A stretch of 64,000 nucleotides of DNA. Source: Salinigranum marinum (GTDB lineage Archaea; Halobacteriota; Halobacteria; Halobacteriales; Haloferacaceae). Positions 25,918 to 34,005 of the stretch are shown in pieces (within the stretch, counting starts at the first letter, position 1; each line of letters begins with the position of its first letter). Both the position numbers and the translations under genes were made by a program. The stretch spans positions 2,973,398 to 3,037,397 of the forward strand of contig NZ_CP100461.1 of assembly GCF_024228675.1 (NCBI RefSeq), written 5' to 3'. Below the pieces are notes generated by a model. That model was not told the origin of the DNA, did no database searches, and saw only the letters and a list, made by a program, of their open reading frames with translations.

Positions 25918-26879
25918 CCAGTGGGTAATGGCACCACAACGAACGGCGTGGGGGGACACCGATGACGGACAGGCGAACGACTGACTACGATCAATTGCTG
26001 CTTTGCACTCCGAAATATCTCGGTCATGTGGACATTCGCCTGTAAACGCACAGGGTCGAGTCATCGAGTAAACGTAGCTCTGAATCGTGGTGAGATGCGC
26101 CCGACCCTTGGCAGTAGACACGAGTGGGGTCCGACCGTACTCGTCAACCGGATCTGGTCGACGGTCTGCAATCCACGCGTCCAGCACAGAACACGTCTCC
26201 GCCGAGAGCGCGATGAACCGTTCGCCGTTGAATTTGTTCTTGATTGGTGTTCCTGTTTCGGGACGGTGCCGCACATCTAGCGACATCTCCTGTGGGTCGT
26301 AGTCGTCCACGTCCAGCGCGTGAATCGCACCTCTCCTGAGCAAAGCATGTCAAATCAGGAGAAAAGTCGCGTGCCGCTCAGAAGCATACTCGTAGGTAGA
26401 GAGGTAGTCGAGAATCCCATCTGCGACCTCGGAGTCAAGCATCACGTCACGAGAGTTCTCCCCGTCAGCCAAACTTGGAGAGACGACTTTGGATCATAGG
26501 TCGGTCGGAACCGCGTCAATCGTTCCACACCAACGGATGAATACGCGGAGTGTATCCATCTGTGACTTCTCAGTCGGTGGTGCGAGGTCGCCATCTACAC
26601 GCCGCCACAGTCGGTAGCGGTGCAGCGTCCGTCCGGTGAGTTCGTTCAGCTTAGCGATATCCTGTTCGTCACACCATCGAATGAAGTGGCCCAGTCTAGA
26701 TGAGTGTGCGTACTGGGTCGCTTTTGCTAGTTCGCTCTTGCGGTCTTCGAGGTACAGTTCGACGGCTGTTTCTGGGTCGAGTGGTTCGAGTGCCATGGCT
26801 CTGTGTCGATGCAAACCGGAGTCAACAACGACTCGAACCTGAAACCGTAATCGCCAGACAGCGCGGCGATTAATTCAGC

Positions 26880-26900
26880 TTCGTCAGACACTATGACGAA
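26880..26900. promoter_or_regulatory. Dyad beside att site 3 (left arm)
   Basis: TTCGTCA and TGACGAA arms, with a 7-base spacer, end one base before the core at 26902. It corresponds to the palindrome at 14742-14760 but is less perfect. Confidence 0.5.
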
Positions 26901-26901
26901 T

Positions 26902-26916
26902 TCCCGTCGGGTCCGT
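26902..26916 (+). repeat. att site 3 (right boundary of element 2)
   Basis: Third identical copy of TCCCGTCGGGTCCGT. The left flank is the element right end (integrase start, then GCGCGGCGATTAATTCAG). The right flank GGCATCTAATCG...ATTTTAATTCGGATTCATCATG resembles the element left ends after copies 1 and 2, with a degenerate dyad at 26968-26988. Confidence 0.9.
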
Positions 26917-27202
26917 GGCATCTAATCGAAAGATAGCGGCGTAATCGGACCAAAATTTTAATTCGGATTCATCATGCGCCACGACGAACTCGAAGGGTTG
27001 AACGATTCCAGTGAGCCTCAGTCATCCACCTGCGACCAAGTCGAACCCGGGCGGTCCGTGTCGAATTACGTCAAGTCGAAAAGACGCGGCCCGGAGCTCG
27101 CGTAACTCAGGCACAGGCGCAGAAGCCGGGAACGTCACTCGACGACAGTCGTGTCACCCGCATGCCAGCCCACAAGGTCTCCAGTAGTTGGCACCCTGCG
27201 CA
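26917..27202. other. Left-end arm of a presumed third element, then non-coding
   Basis: The first roughly 75 bases align by eye with the element left ends at 3677 and 14778. After that no gene was recognised before 27203. It is read as the remnant of another integration whose right end has been lost. Confidence 0.5.
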
Positions 27203-27334
27203 CTACGAGTCGGCGAAGAACGCGTCGTACTCCGCGACGAACGACCGCAACTCCCGTCGCGTCGGCGCCTTGTCGTGACGCATGAAGTAACTCGAGACTG
27301 AATTCGCTAACACGAGGGCTGCACCGTCGGACAT
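27203..27334 (-). CDS. Small hypothetical protein, 43 residues
   Basis: Starts MSDGAALVLANSVSSYFMRH, with a C-terminal helix PTRRELRSFVAEYDAFFADS. The sequence is compact, acidic at the ends and protein-like, unlike the upstream extension of the frame. No family is recognised. Its 5' end overlaps the relic of a membrane protein on the other strand, so one of the two is probably out of context after a rearrangement. Confidence 0.45.
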   Translation of the reverse strand: MSDGAALVLANSVSSYFMRHDKAPTRRELRSFVAEYDAFFADS

Positions 27335-27622
27335 GCCCTCTATCTCGCACTCGGGCTGACACCGACGTTCGTTGCGCTCGCACGGGAAATCGGCCCGGTC
27401 GGTGCGTTCCGCTACGGTCTCCGCTGGCTTGTGAGTCATCCGACTCCTGCACTGGCGATGGGCCTGCTGAGTCTCGTCGTTCTCGTGCTTACCGCACTCT
27501 TGACGATCGCGTTCGTCCTGACGTTTGCCGGTGTTGCGTTCCCGTTACAGGTTGCTGTCGTCGAGACAGTCGACAGCCAGACAGCCGACGCGTCGACCTC
27601 GACAACGGTCGCCGCGTGCTAG
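27318..27622 (+). pseudogene. Membrane-protein fragment
   Basis: An open plus frame without a good start encodes ALYLALGLTPTFVALAREIG, FRYGLRWLVSHPTPALAMGL and a strong membrane helix LSLVVLVLTALLTIAFVLTF, ending in a short Ser/Thr-rich tail. The sequence is coherent but begins abruptly after a TAA. It is therefore taken as the 3' part of a truncated membrane gene; a GTG at 27431 could start a short version. Confidence 0.4.
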
Positions 27623-27669
27623 CACGATTTAGTTACCAAATCGGTAGTCCTCTCGAGCGGGTCGTGTCT

Positions 27670-27747
27670 GAACGTCTTCGCCGTCTGGTGGAATCGATGT
27701 CAAAGTTGATACGACCGTTCGACGAGTACTTCGGCGAGCGCGACTGA
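27670..27747 (+). pseudogene. Possible 3' remnant of an arsC-like gene
   Basis: The 26-codon frame ends PFDEYFGERD-stop, matching the C-terminus LFDEYFGEREQGR of the LMW-phosphatase/ArsC-like gene at 33276. Upstream bases show no further similarity. Its position next to arsM suggests that an arsenate reductase gene was once part of this cluster. Confidence 0.45.
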
Positions 27748-27798
27748 TTGCACGGTCGAACCGAGCCATGTCGGTTCGCCGGGGAGCGGGAAACGGAT

Positions 27799-28608
27799 TC
27801 AGGTCGGCTTGACGGCTTCGATGGTCGCTGAGACCACGTATTCACTCACGTCTCGTTCCGCGTCCCACTCGCGGATGAACTCCTCACTCCCCTCGTCCGA
27901 TTCGATTCGAATCGCTTCGAACCCGGCGTTCGAGAGCATTCGTTTCACGTCCGGTATCGGTGACGCACCCGCAATACAGGAGGCAACCGATTCGGGGTCA
28001 GCGTGGACATCGTCCGGCAACTCGGCGGTCAGGACAACGTCCGAGATGGCGAGTCGCCCACCAGCACGAAGCGCGCGATAGCCCTCGTGGAACACCTGCT
28101 GTTTGTCCGGGGAGAGGTTGACCACGCAGTTCGAGATGATGACGTCGACCGTCCCGTCAGCAACTGGAAGGTGTTCAATCTCGCCGAGTCGGAACTCCAC
28201 GTTGTTCGCATCGTTCTTCGTGACGTTGTCGCGGGCTTTCTCGACCATCTCCGGCGTCATATCGACGCCGATGACGTGTCCGGTCTCTTCGACTTCGTGA
28301 GCAGCGAGAAAACAGTCGAAGCCCGCGCCGGAGCCGAGGTCGAGGACGGTCTCGCCGGGTTGCAGGGAGGCGATCCCGTTCGGATTTCCACAACCGAGGC
28401 CCAAGTTCGCGCCGTCGGCAACGGCGGCTTCCTCGTCTTCGGAGTACCCGAGTTGCTGCGTCAGGTCCTCCTCTGCAGTGGTATCTGATCCGCTACAGCA
28501 ACTCGACGATTCGCTCGCAATCCGCGCGTATCGTTGTCGGACTGCTCGCCGCTGTTCGTCAGGAGCTAGCCTCTCAGTCACCGAGTCCGATGGAGACGGT
28601 TCACGCAT
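27799..28608 (-). CDS. arsM: Arsenite S-adenosylmethionine methyltransferase (ArsM)
   Basis: A 269-residue class I methyltransferase that methylates As(III). SAM site VLDLGSGAGFDCFLAAHEV, then VIGVDMTPEMVEKARDN. Family cysteines are present: SSSCC near the N-terminus, SNCVVNLSPDK and VASCIAGASP. The N-terminal QQLGYSEDEEAAVADGANLG and LGCGNP block is also diagnostic. The gene overlaps arsR by eight bases with an ATG inside the arsR stop region, so they form one unit. A longer start at 28629 is possible. Confidence 0.93.
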   Translation of the reverse strand: MREPSPSDSVTERLAPDEQRRAVRQRYARIASESSSCCSGSDTTAEEDLTQQLGYSEDEEAAVADGANLGLGCGNPNGIASLQPGETVLDLGSGAGFDCFLAAHEVEETGHVIGVDMTPEMVEKARDNVTKNDANNVEFRLGEIEHLPVADGTVDVIISNCVVNLSPDKQQVFHEGYRALRAGGRLAISDVVLTAELPDDVHADPESVASCIAGASPIPDVKRMLSNAGFEAIRIESDEGSEEFIREWDAERDVSEYVVSATIEAVKPT

Positions 28609-28975
28609 CCGGCTCACCTCGTGTCTCATCGAGCGTGTTCAGGAGGGTCGTCGCTCGCGGAGTCGCAGCGTAGTATCGCCACCGTCCGTCTTTGCGTCGA
28701 GACACGAGGCCGGCGGTGTAGAGCCGTGAGAGCGCCTGACTGATGGCGCTCTGACTGACGCCGAGTGCAGGTTCGAGTTCACAGACGCAGACGCCACCGT
28801 CCGCGTCGGCGATGAGTCTGAGTGCCTCGTAGCGCGTGTCGTTTCCGAGGGCCGCGAGAACCTGTACGTCCGAGGCGAGTTCCGACTCCGTCAGTGAGTG
28901 GTGTGTAGTAGTACAACACTCTCTGTCGGACTGAACGTTCTCGTTCTGGGTCGATGGGGACGATTGCTGACTCAT
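28601..28975 (-). CDS. arsR: ArsR-family metalloregulator
   Basis: A 124-residue repressor with a winged helix: ASDVQVLAALGNDTRYEALR, GGVCVCELEPALGVSQSAIS and QALSRLYTAGLVSRRKDGRW. The CVCEL pair at the start of the recognition region is the classic As(III)/Sb(III)-sensing site. A further Cys pair (RECCTTTHH) lies at the N-terminus. It probably represses itself and arsM. The start MSQQSS (28975) is chosen over an upstream Met at 28999. Confidence 0.92.
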   Translation of the reverse strand: MSQQSSPSTQNENVQSDRECCTTTHHSLTESELASDVQVLAALGNDTRYEALRLIADADGGVCVCELEPALGVSQSAISQALSRLYTAGLVSRRKDGRWRYYAATPRATTLLNTLDETRGEPDA

Positions 28976-29071
28976 CTTAGTAGATTCTAATATTAGCAAG
29001 TGCTAATGTAAGCGTTTCGCAGGAGGGTGATATACACCGGAGAGATCTAGCGTGAAAGTTCTGTACGTGGA

Positions 29072-29421
29072 TCAGTCGAATTCCGGTGAGGCGTGTGAGG
29101 TGGAACTGTTGTTCTGACACGACTCGTGTCCGTGCGTCGCGGCGTGGTGATGATACCAGTGGATGAACTGTTCGAGGCCGAAGAACGAGCAGAAGCCACC
29201 GATGAACGAGAGGAACAGCGAAAGCGTGTTTTCGCTCCCTGCCTCTCCGATCGCCTGGGCGGGTGATGCAAGAGGGCACCGCCGATGAGTCCGCCCGCGG
29301 CCAGTGCGATCAGCGCTAACAACAGGCGGTCGACCAGTTCGTCGCGGACGAAGAGCGTGAGGACGCCGATCCACGCGATGAGGCTGATTCCAACAGTCGC
29401 CGCGACGATCCAACCGAGCGA
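29072..29421 (-). pseudogene. ZIP-family metal transporter, frameshifted and truncated
   Basis: Two minus frames join into one ZIP-like protein. The first part has GSLGWIVAATVGISLIAWIG, VLTLFVRDELVDRLLLALIA and LAAGGLIGGALLHH. Then the frame is lost and continues with EAIGEAGSENTLSLFLSFIG and FFGLEQFIHWYHHH, ending in a His-rich tail and stop. Bases around 29262-29268 appear to be deleted (expected HLLPEAIG). The C-terminal helices are also missing, so the gene is not functional. Confidence 0.75.
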
Positions 29422-29565
29422 CCCCGTATCAATGAATCAGCATATCCGGTCGGTCGTGTTCCGCGCTGCCGGGACCGACCCCAGTCGGGAGTTCCTCCGT
29501 CGAGCCGTCGCAGTGACGTGCGTCGACGAAGGTCCAGCCGTTCAGTCGCCCGGGCGAGGCCGGCG

Positions 29566-30195
29566 TCATCTCGCCGCTTTGAGACCGACGAACGAGCCCT
29601 CCCCGAACCCCTCCGCGATGGGTTCCGGGCCGTCGATCTCGTCGACCCAGTGGTAGATCGTCTGGACGAAGTCGAACTCGGTGAAACCGGCGGCTTCGAG
29701 CGCCTCGACGAGTTCCTCCGTCGAGACGAACACCGCGTCCCGGTAGAACGGGTTCGTCTCCTTCGTTTCGAGATATCGCTGCCCGACGGGGCTGTCCTCG
29801 TCGATGTATCCGATCACGAGCGTGCCGGACGGCCCGAGCACCCGTTCCGCCTCCGCGAGCGTCCGAGGAACGTCGTCGACGAAACAGATCGTGGTCACGA
29901 TCAGTGCGGTATCGAAGCTGTCGTCCGCGAACGGGAGGTGTTCAGCGACGCCGCGAACCACGTCGATTCCCCGGGCGCGCGCGTATCCGAGCATCTCCTG
30001 GGCCGGGTCGATGCCGACCTGCATGCCCAGTGGGGCCGCGAACCGCCCGCTTCCGACGCCGATCTCGACCCGGTATCCGGTCGTCTCCAGGAGACGTCCC
30101 AAGGCCGCTATCTCCGACTGATACGCGTCTTCGTGTTCCTCGAACCAGTTGTCGTACCGTTCGGTGTGCGCCTCGAACGGAGCTGTCTTCGGCAT
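29566..30195 (-). CDS. Class I SAM-dependent methyltransferase
   Basis: A 209-residue soluble methyltransferase: VEIGVGSGRFAAPLGMQVGI is the SAM-binding motif I with the acidic D of GIDPAQEML next. Later motifs are GVAEHLPFADDSFDTALIVT and RVLGPSGTLVIGYIDEDSP. The N-terminus FEAHTERYDNWFEEHEDAYQ is typical of a ubiE-like subgroup. The substrate is unknown; its position beside arsenic and aminotransferase remnants does not tell. ATG 30195 (MPKTAPFE) is the natural start. Confidence 0.88.
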   Translation of the reverse strand: MPKTAPFEAHTERYDNWFEEHEDAYQSEIAALGRLLETTGYRVEIGVGSGRFAAPLGMQVGIDPAQEMLGYARARGIDVVRGVAEHLPFADDSFDTALIVTTICFVDDVPRTLAEAERVLGPSGTLVIGYIDEDSPVGQRYLETKETNPFYRDAVFVSTEELVEALEAAGFTEFDFVQTIYHWVDEIDGPEPIAEGFGEGSFVGLKAAR

Positions 30196-30302
30196 GGTTA
30201 CACGGACGACACGTAGCCATACCAAGATTCGCCCCGACGAGGCCGACAGAACAGATCACCTGAGAAACACTCGTTACCGAACCCGTCGTCGTTGAGGGGA
30301 CG

Positions 30303-30917
30303 GACGAACCCTCGACGATCGAGGAGGGTGGCGCTGGGTTCGAGGGGATCAAACTCCTGCTCTGTGAGGACCCGCTGCTACCGATCGCCGAACGGTACAC
30401 GGAGACGAGACTCCGCCCCGAGGAGGGGTTCCGGTTCGACCTGCGCGAGCTGGGACTCCCGTCGGAGACGACGTTGGCAGTCGTCGTCAACCCGAACAAC
30501 CCGAACGGCGGGTCGTTCGACGTGGAGGCGCTTCCGGACCTGCTCGAAGCCAACTCCCGGGCGTGGGTTCTGGTCGACGAGGCGTTCGTCGACTTCGTCG
30601 ACGGGTCGGTCGTGCAGCTGGTCCCCGAGTACGACAGCCGCCTCGTGGCCCGAAGGCTGTCGAAAACCCACGGTTTGGCGGGCTTTCGCGTGGGATACAC
30701 GGTCGCGACGCTCGGACACGAGACGAAGGTCCGCGACCGGATCGAGCGACTCCGGCCGTGGACGGAGGAACTGGTCGACGGGCTCCGGTCGCAGGGCGTC
30801 ACGACGTGCCCGACGGAGACGTACCTCTTCCTCGCGGATCTCAGCCCCCACGACGCCGGTGAGGTCGCGACGCGGTTACGTGAGCGGGTCGTCGAGGGGC
30901 TCGCCGAGACACTGTGA
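30303..30917 (+). pseudogene. Truncated HisC/CobD-like aminotransferase
   Basis: The plus frame shows the large-domain segment of a PLP aminotransferase: CEDPLLPIAERYTETRLRPE, LAVVVNPNNPNGGSFDVEAL, WVLVDEAFVDFVDGS and RRLSKTHGLAGFRVGY with the PLP-binding Lys, then a C-terminal domain ending LAETL. The first 80-100 residues of a normal enzyme are missing or scrambled and no start precedes the frame. It may survive as a fragment from an internal GTG near 30474 but cannot be a full enzyme. Confidence 0.7.
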
Positions 30918-31019
30918 TCGCGAGACGCTAGACGACCGACCGGCTTCGCTCGACCGCCTGGAGGGCGGATACTGGTCGTGGGCCGTCAGGTGGAGCCGTG
31001 TGGCGTCGGACGCGAGCGG

Positions 31020-31139
31020 TCAGAACTCTCTGCCGGTCGCTTCCTCCGCGGTCTCCTCGATACCCTCCGAGATCGCTTCGTCGACGCCGCCGGACAGGTA
31101 CCCTTCGATCGCTTCCGAGAGTATCTTGAGTAGATTCAT
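31020..31139 (-). CDS. 39-residue microprotein
   Basis: Reads MNLLKILSEAIEGYLSGGVD and ends EEATGREF, an acidic amphipathic helix-rich peptide. A TATA box lies 20-27 bases upstream of the ATG on the same strand, as for leaderless haloarchaeal genes, and the codon usage fits. Function is unknown. The region 30918-31310 holds no other gene. Confidence 0.6.
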   Translation of the reverse strand: MNLLKILSEAIEGYLSGGVDEAISEGIEETAEEATGREF

Positions 31140-31155
31140 ACGGCCGGCTCGTCCG

Positions 31156-31165
31156 GGACATATAA
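31156..31165 (-). promoter_or_regulatory. TATA box of the microprotein gene
   Basis: Minus-strand CTTATATG lies some 20-27 bases before the ATG at 31139. The spacing implies a leaderless transcript. Confidence 0.55.
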
Positions 31166-31310
31166 GAAGATAACGTGTCGCAAGTCCGACTCGAAAACGG
31201 GTCGCTACCTGTCAAAAGCGCGCCCGAGTGTCGCACGACGCGGGGCCCGACGAGAGTTCGGACACCGACGTTCGACAGAACTATTTACTCGTACAGTGTA
31301 GATCTGCTCG

Positions 31311-31730
31311 ATGGATCACCTCGACGAGATCAGCATCGAGGAACTGCAACGGGCACTCGACGAGGTAGAGGGAAAGAAGCCGACGCAGCGACTGTTAGCC
31401 GCGATCGCGTACAAGAACGGCGTCACACAGACGGAGCTGGCGGAGTGGTACGGCGTCCAGCGGCGGACGATCTACAACTGGCTCAAACGGCTCGAAGCCG
31501 AACCGCTTGATGCGGCCGTCGAGGACGCGCGCCGGCCGGGACGACCGCGACGACTGTCCAGCGAGCAACAGAACGAACTGGAGCGGACGCTCCACGGAGC
31601 GCCTGCGGAGGCGGGCTACGACGAAGCCGAGTGGACGCCCGCACTCGTTCAGCAGTTCCTCCGGGACGCGTTCGACGTGGACTACTCGCTCCCCAGTTGC
31701 CGGCGGTTCATGAACGAGGCAGGGGTCTGA
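31311..31730 (+). CDS. IS630-type transposase N-terminal (HTH) part
   Basis: A 139-residue protein resembling the first half of haloarchaeal IS630-family transposases: a KPTQRLLAAIAYKNGVTQTE / LAEWYGVQRRTIYNWLKRLE helix-turn-helix, then RRPGRPRRLSSEQQNELERT and a second HTH ending YSLPSCRRFMNEAGV. The catalytic DDE half is absent and the stop falls exactly at the usual domain boundary. It is either the orfA product of a split transposase whose orfB is lost, or a domesticated DNA-binding protein. Confidence 0.75.
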   Translation: MDHLDEISIEELQRALDEVEGKKPTQRLLAAIAYKNGVTQTELAEWYGVQRRTIYNWLKRLEAEPLDAAVEDARRPGRPRRLSSEQQNELERTLHGAPAEAGYDEAEWTPALVQQFLRDAFDVDYSLPSCRRFMNEAGV

Positions 31731-31949
31731 AGGGTAGTTCACTCGCCCGCCGGTGACCGGTGATCCCTCGAAGGACCTAGACGGCGGCCGCGGTCGCTCG
31801 GAGATCAACCTCCCCCCATCGAGCCCGTCTATCCGGTGAAAAGCGAGCAACGACATCTGACAGTTACTAGTGACGAGCGTCGGTTCGCTCGACCGATCCA
31901 CCCGCGGTTCGCGCCGAACGTTCATCACCCCGGGGTGAGACACCAGGTC

Positions 31950-33203
31950 ATGTCCAGTACGGCGTCGCTCTCGGAGCCGCGAGTGCTCGCGCACACGAAG
32001 CGCCGCCTCTTCCCCGACGCGGACGAGCCGAACACGTACTCGGTCGTCGACACACAGTTCGCGATGGACGAGTGGCGCTCCGGCGAGTCGATCCCCCCGG
32101 ACGTTCACGAACGGCTCGCCCCGTTCAACCACGTCCGGGTCGGATCGGGCTATCCGGATCTCGTTGGCGTCCGACTGCTGGAGTCGGAGCTCCTGGCGGT
32201 CGAGCGGTTCGGCGACCAGCCCCCGCTGATCGCCGTCGAGGCGAAAGGGCGGACGAGGTCGGGTGCGGTCGACGTCGAGCGCGGCGTCGTGCAGGCGTAC
32301 GACCGCCTCCACGAGGCCAACGCCGCCTACCTCGCGGCACCGGTTCGAGCGATCTCGCCGTCGGCACGGACGCTGGCTCGCGAACTCAACGTCGGCGTGC
32401 TCGGGGTCGAGACGGACGGAGCCGTCGAGGCGCTGGAGGTGCCGCGCGTCGTCGGGAACCGGACCGCCGACGACGCGACGGCCATCCGGTTTCAGGCCAC
32501 CGCACAGGGGGTCGCGAACAGGTCGTTCGGACTGAACCACCCGAAGAACTACCTCGCGTACCCGCTGGCGCTATCCCACGACGGCGACGCGGAGACAGTG
32601 CTCGCCGACCGGGTCGTCCGAGCGACCGACGACGCCCGCCGGGGGGCGGCGTTTCTCGGGCTGGTCGACGACCGCCCCGACGGAGTACGGCTCACCGCGC
32701 TCGGTGAGGAAGTCGTCAGGTTCGCGCTCGACCGGTACGGCTCGGTCGACGCGGCGCTGGGTGCCGTCGAGGAGTGGAAACGGTCGCGACGGCGGTTCTG
32801 CGACCTCGCGCCCGAGTGGGGGCTGCTCACACGGCGCGTCGTCTGGGCGTATCCGGCGACGCGACTGCTCGTCGAGGAACTCCAGACGATGCACGACGAC
32901 GGGATCGCCGAGCCCACGCTCGTCGACCTCGTCGAGTGGCTCCACGTTCAGCACCCGACGTTCACCGTCGAACTGTTCGTCCGCGGGACCGACGACGCGC
33001 GCTCGCGGGTGCTCGACGCCGACGGTGACCTCCGCCGCGCGACGCTCGAAGACGGCAACGTCTACCACGCGCCGACCGTCTTTCAGCTGAAGGCGATGCT
33101 GTACCACGCGGGCGTCCTCACCGAGCGGGGTGCCGAGCCACACCGGCTCGACCCTACGACCGACGTGTGGCGGCTGCGGAACCCGCTGGACGCCCGCCGG
33201 TGA
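31950..33203 (+). CDS. PD-(D/E)XK nuclease-like protein with C-terminal helical region
   Basis: A 417-residue soluble protein. Residues about 60-120 look like a PD-(D/E)XK fold: GSGYPDLVGV (Pro-Asp 69-70), PPLIAVEAKG (E97-A-K99) and GVVQAYDRLHEANAAYLAAP with a Gln in the following helix. The remaining 280 residues are mostly helical, with a winged-helix-like stretch (GAAFLGLVDDRPDGVRLTAL). The start at 31950 (MSSTASLSE) gives a normal acidic N-terminus. Haloarchaeal relatives are unannotated; a role in DNA cleavage, repair or defence is inference only. Confidence 0.65.
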   Translation: MSSTASLSEPRVLAHTKRRLFPDADEPNTYSVVDTQFAMDEWRSGESIPPDVHERLAPFNHVRVGSGYPDLVGVRLLESELLAVERFGDQPPLIAVEAKGRTRSGAVDVERGVVQAYDRLHEANAAYLAAPVRAISPSARTLARELNVGVLGVETDGAVEALEVPRVVGNRTADDATAIRFQATAQGVANRSFGLNHPKNYLAYPLALSHDGDAETVLADRVVRATDDARRGAAFLGLVDDRPDGVRLTALGEEVVRFALDRYGSVDAALGAVEEWKRSRRRFCDLAPEWGLLTRRVVWAYPATRLLVEELQTMHDDGIAEPTLVDLVEWLHVQHPTFTVELFVRGTDDARSRVLDADGDLRRATLEDGNVYHAPTVFQLKAMLYHAGVLTERGAEPHRLDPTTDVWRLRNPLDARR

Positions 33204-33275
33204 TGAGGGAGCGCTCCGGAGCGGTACGGAGAGCACATAGCGACACCTAACAACGACCCGCCTCGACTCGTCAGC

Positions 33276-33728
33276 ATGAACGACGAGACAGTCAGCTTCG
33301 CGTTCGTCTGCGTCCAGAACGCCGGCCGGAGCCAGATGTCGACCGCCTTCGCCGAACGCGAACGCGACCGTCGCGGCCTCGGCGACCGAGTCGAGATCGT
33401 TACGGGCGGCACGCATCCGGCCGACCACGTCCACGACGGGGTGGTCGTGGTCATGCGAGAACTCGATATCGACCTCTCCGACCGCACGCCGCGCGAGGTG
33501 TCCACGGCGGAGCTGGAGGCGTGCGACGTCGTGGCGACGATGGGCTGTTCGACGCTCGAACTCGACGCCGTCGTCGACGTCCGGGACTGGGCGCTCGCCG
33601 ACCCCGACGGGCAGGATCTCGACGCGGTCCGTACGATCCGTGACGAGATCGAAGGGCGCGTGGTCGCGCTGTTCGACGAGTACTTCGGCGAACGGGAGCA
33701 GGGACGGTCGACCGCCGAGTCGGCCTGA
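33276..33728 (+). CDS. Low-molecular-weight phosphatase / ArsC-like protein
   Basis: A 150-residue protein. The N-terminal loop CVQNAGRSQM (C12-X5-R18) is the P-loop of LMW tyrosine phosphatases and thioredoxin-type arsenate reductases. GGTHPADHVHDGVVVVMREL and DLSDRTPREVSTAELEACDV follow the ArsC pattern, with DWALADPDGQD providing the catalytic Asp. Arsenate reduction is the likelier role given the haloarchaeal subgroup and the arsenic genes 5 kb away, but phosphatase activity cannot be excluded. Confidence 0.8.
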   Translation: MNDETVSFAFVCVQNAGRSQMSTAFAERERDRRGLGDRVEIVTGGTHPADHVHDGVVVVMRELDIDLSDRTPREVSTAELEACDVVATMGCSTLELDAVVDVRDWALADPDGQDLDAVRTIRDEIEGRVVALFDEYFGEREQGRSTAESA

Positions 33729-33822
33729 CCTCGGTCCGGTTCTCCCCCACGTAGTCTGTCGCGACCGTTCGGCTGGCATCCGCGTCCGGTCCGCGTCTGG
33801 ATCCGCGGTCCAGCGTCGGCCG

Positions 33823-34005
33823 CTACCGTCGGACCGTAACCGGATTCGCGGCCGAGACGAACGGCTCTTCCCCGGCGGCGGCGAGCGAGAGCCGTCCGTC
33901 CTCGTCACGACGCTGTTCCCAGACCGGCAGGACGGGAATCCCGTAGTCCGCGGGGCACCTGTACCGGGACGCGATCAGCCACGTGCGGGCACGCATCTCG
34001 CTCAC
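33823..34005 (-). CDS. Small protein coupled to the DUF5059 gene
   Basis: A 60-residue protein, MSEMRARTWLIASRYRCPAD... ending FVSAANPVTVRR, beginning at a GTG that overlaps the TGA of the upstream gene (GTGA). It contains one Cys and a WEQRRDEDGRL stretch. The stop-start overlap and its composition support real translation. Function unknown; it would be co-expressed with the cupredoxin lipoprotein. Confidence 0.55.
   Translation of the reverse strand: MSEMRARTWLIASRYRCPADYGIPVLPVWEQRRDEDGRLSLAAAGEEPFVSAANPVTVRR

Larger units (their letters stand above)
24709..26796 (-). pseudogene. Integrase of element 2, destroyed
   Basis: Homologue of the element-1 integrase in the same relative place. 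The N-terminal part (26796-26494) ends at a TGA that replaces Trp in PTDLW-SKVV. A second Trp-to-TGA change occurs near 26347-26349 (LLI-stop-HALL). The middle, including HAVRCGAIT, is then split by the IS at 24850-25917. The C-terminus with [20 protein letters not shown] and its stop lies at 24709-24843. Three independent lesions rule out function. Confidence 0.92.
14763..26916. mobile_element. Integrative element 2 (metal-handling island)
   Basis: A 12.1-kb segment between att copies 2 and 3, with an integrase remnant at its right end as in element 1. Cargo: DUF7521-like membrane proteins, HTH regulator, His-rich halocyanin, lipoprotein, truncated P-type ATPase tail, SRPBCC protein, YHS permease, membrane winged HTH, DUF4396-like, SHOCT and DUF302 proteins. 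The integrase is dead, so excision would need the element-1 enzyme in trans. Confidence 0.85.
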
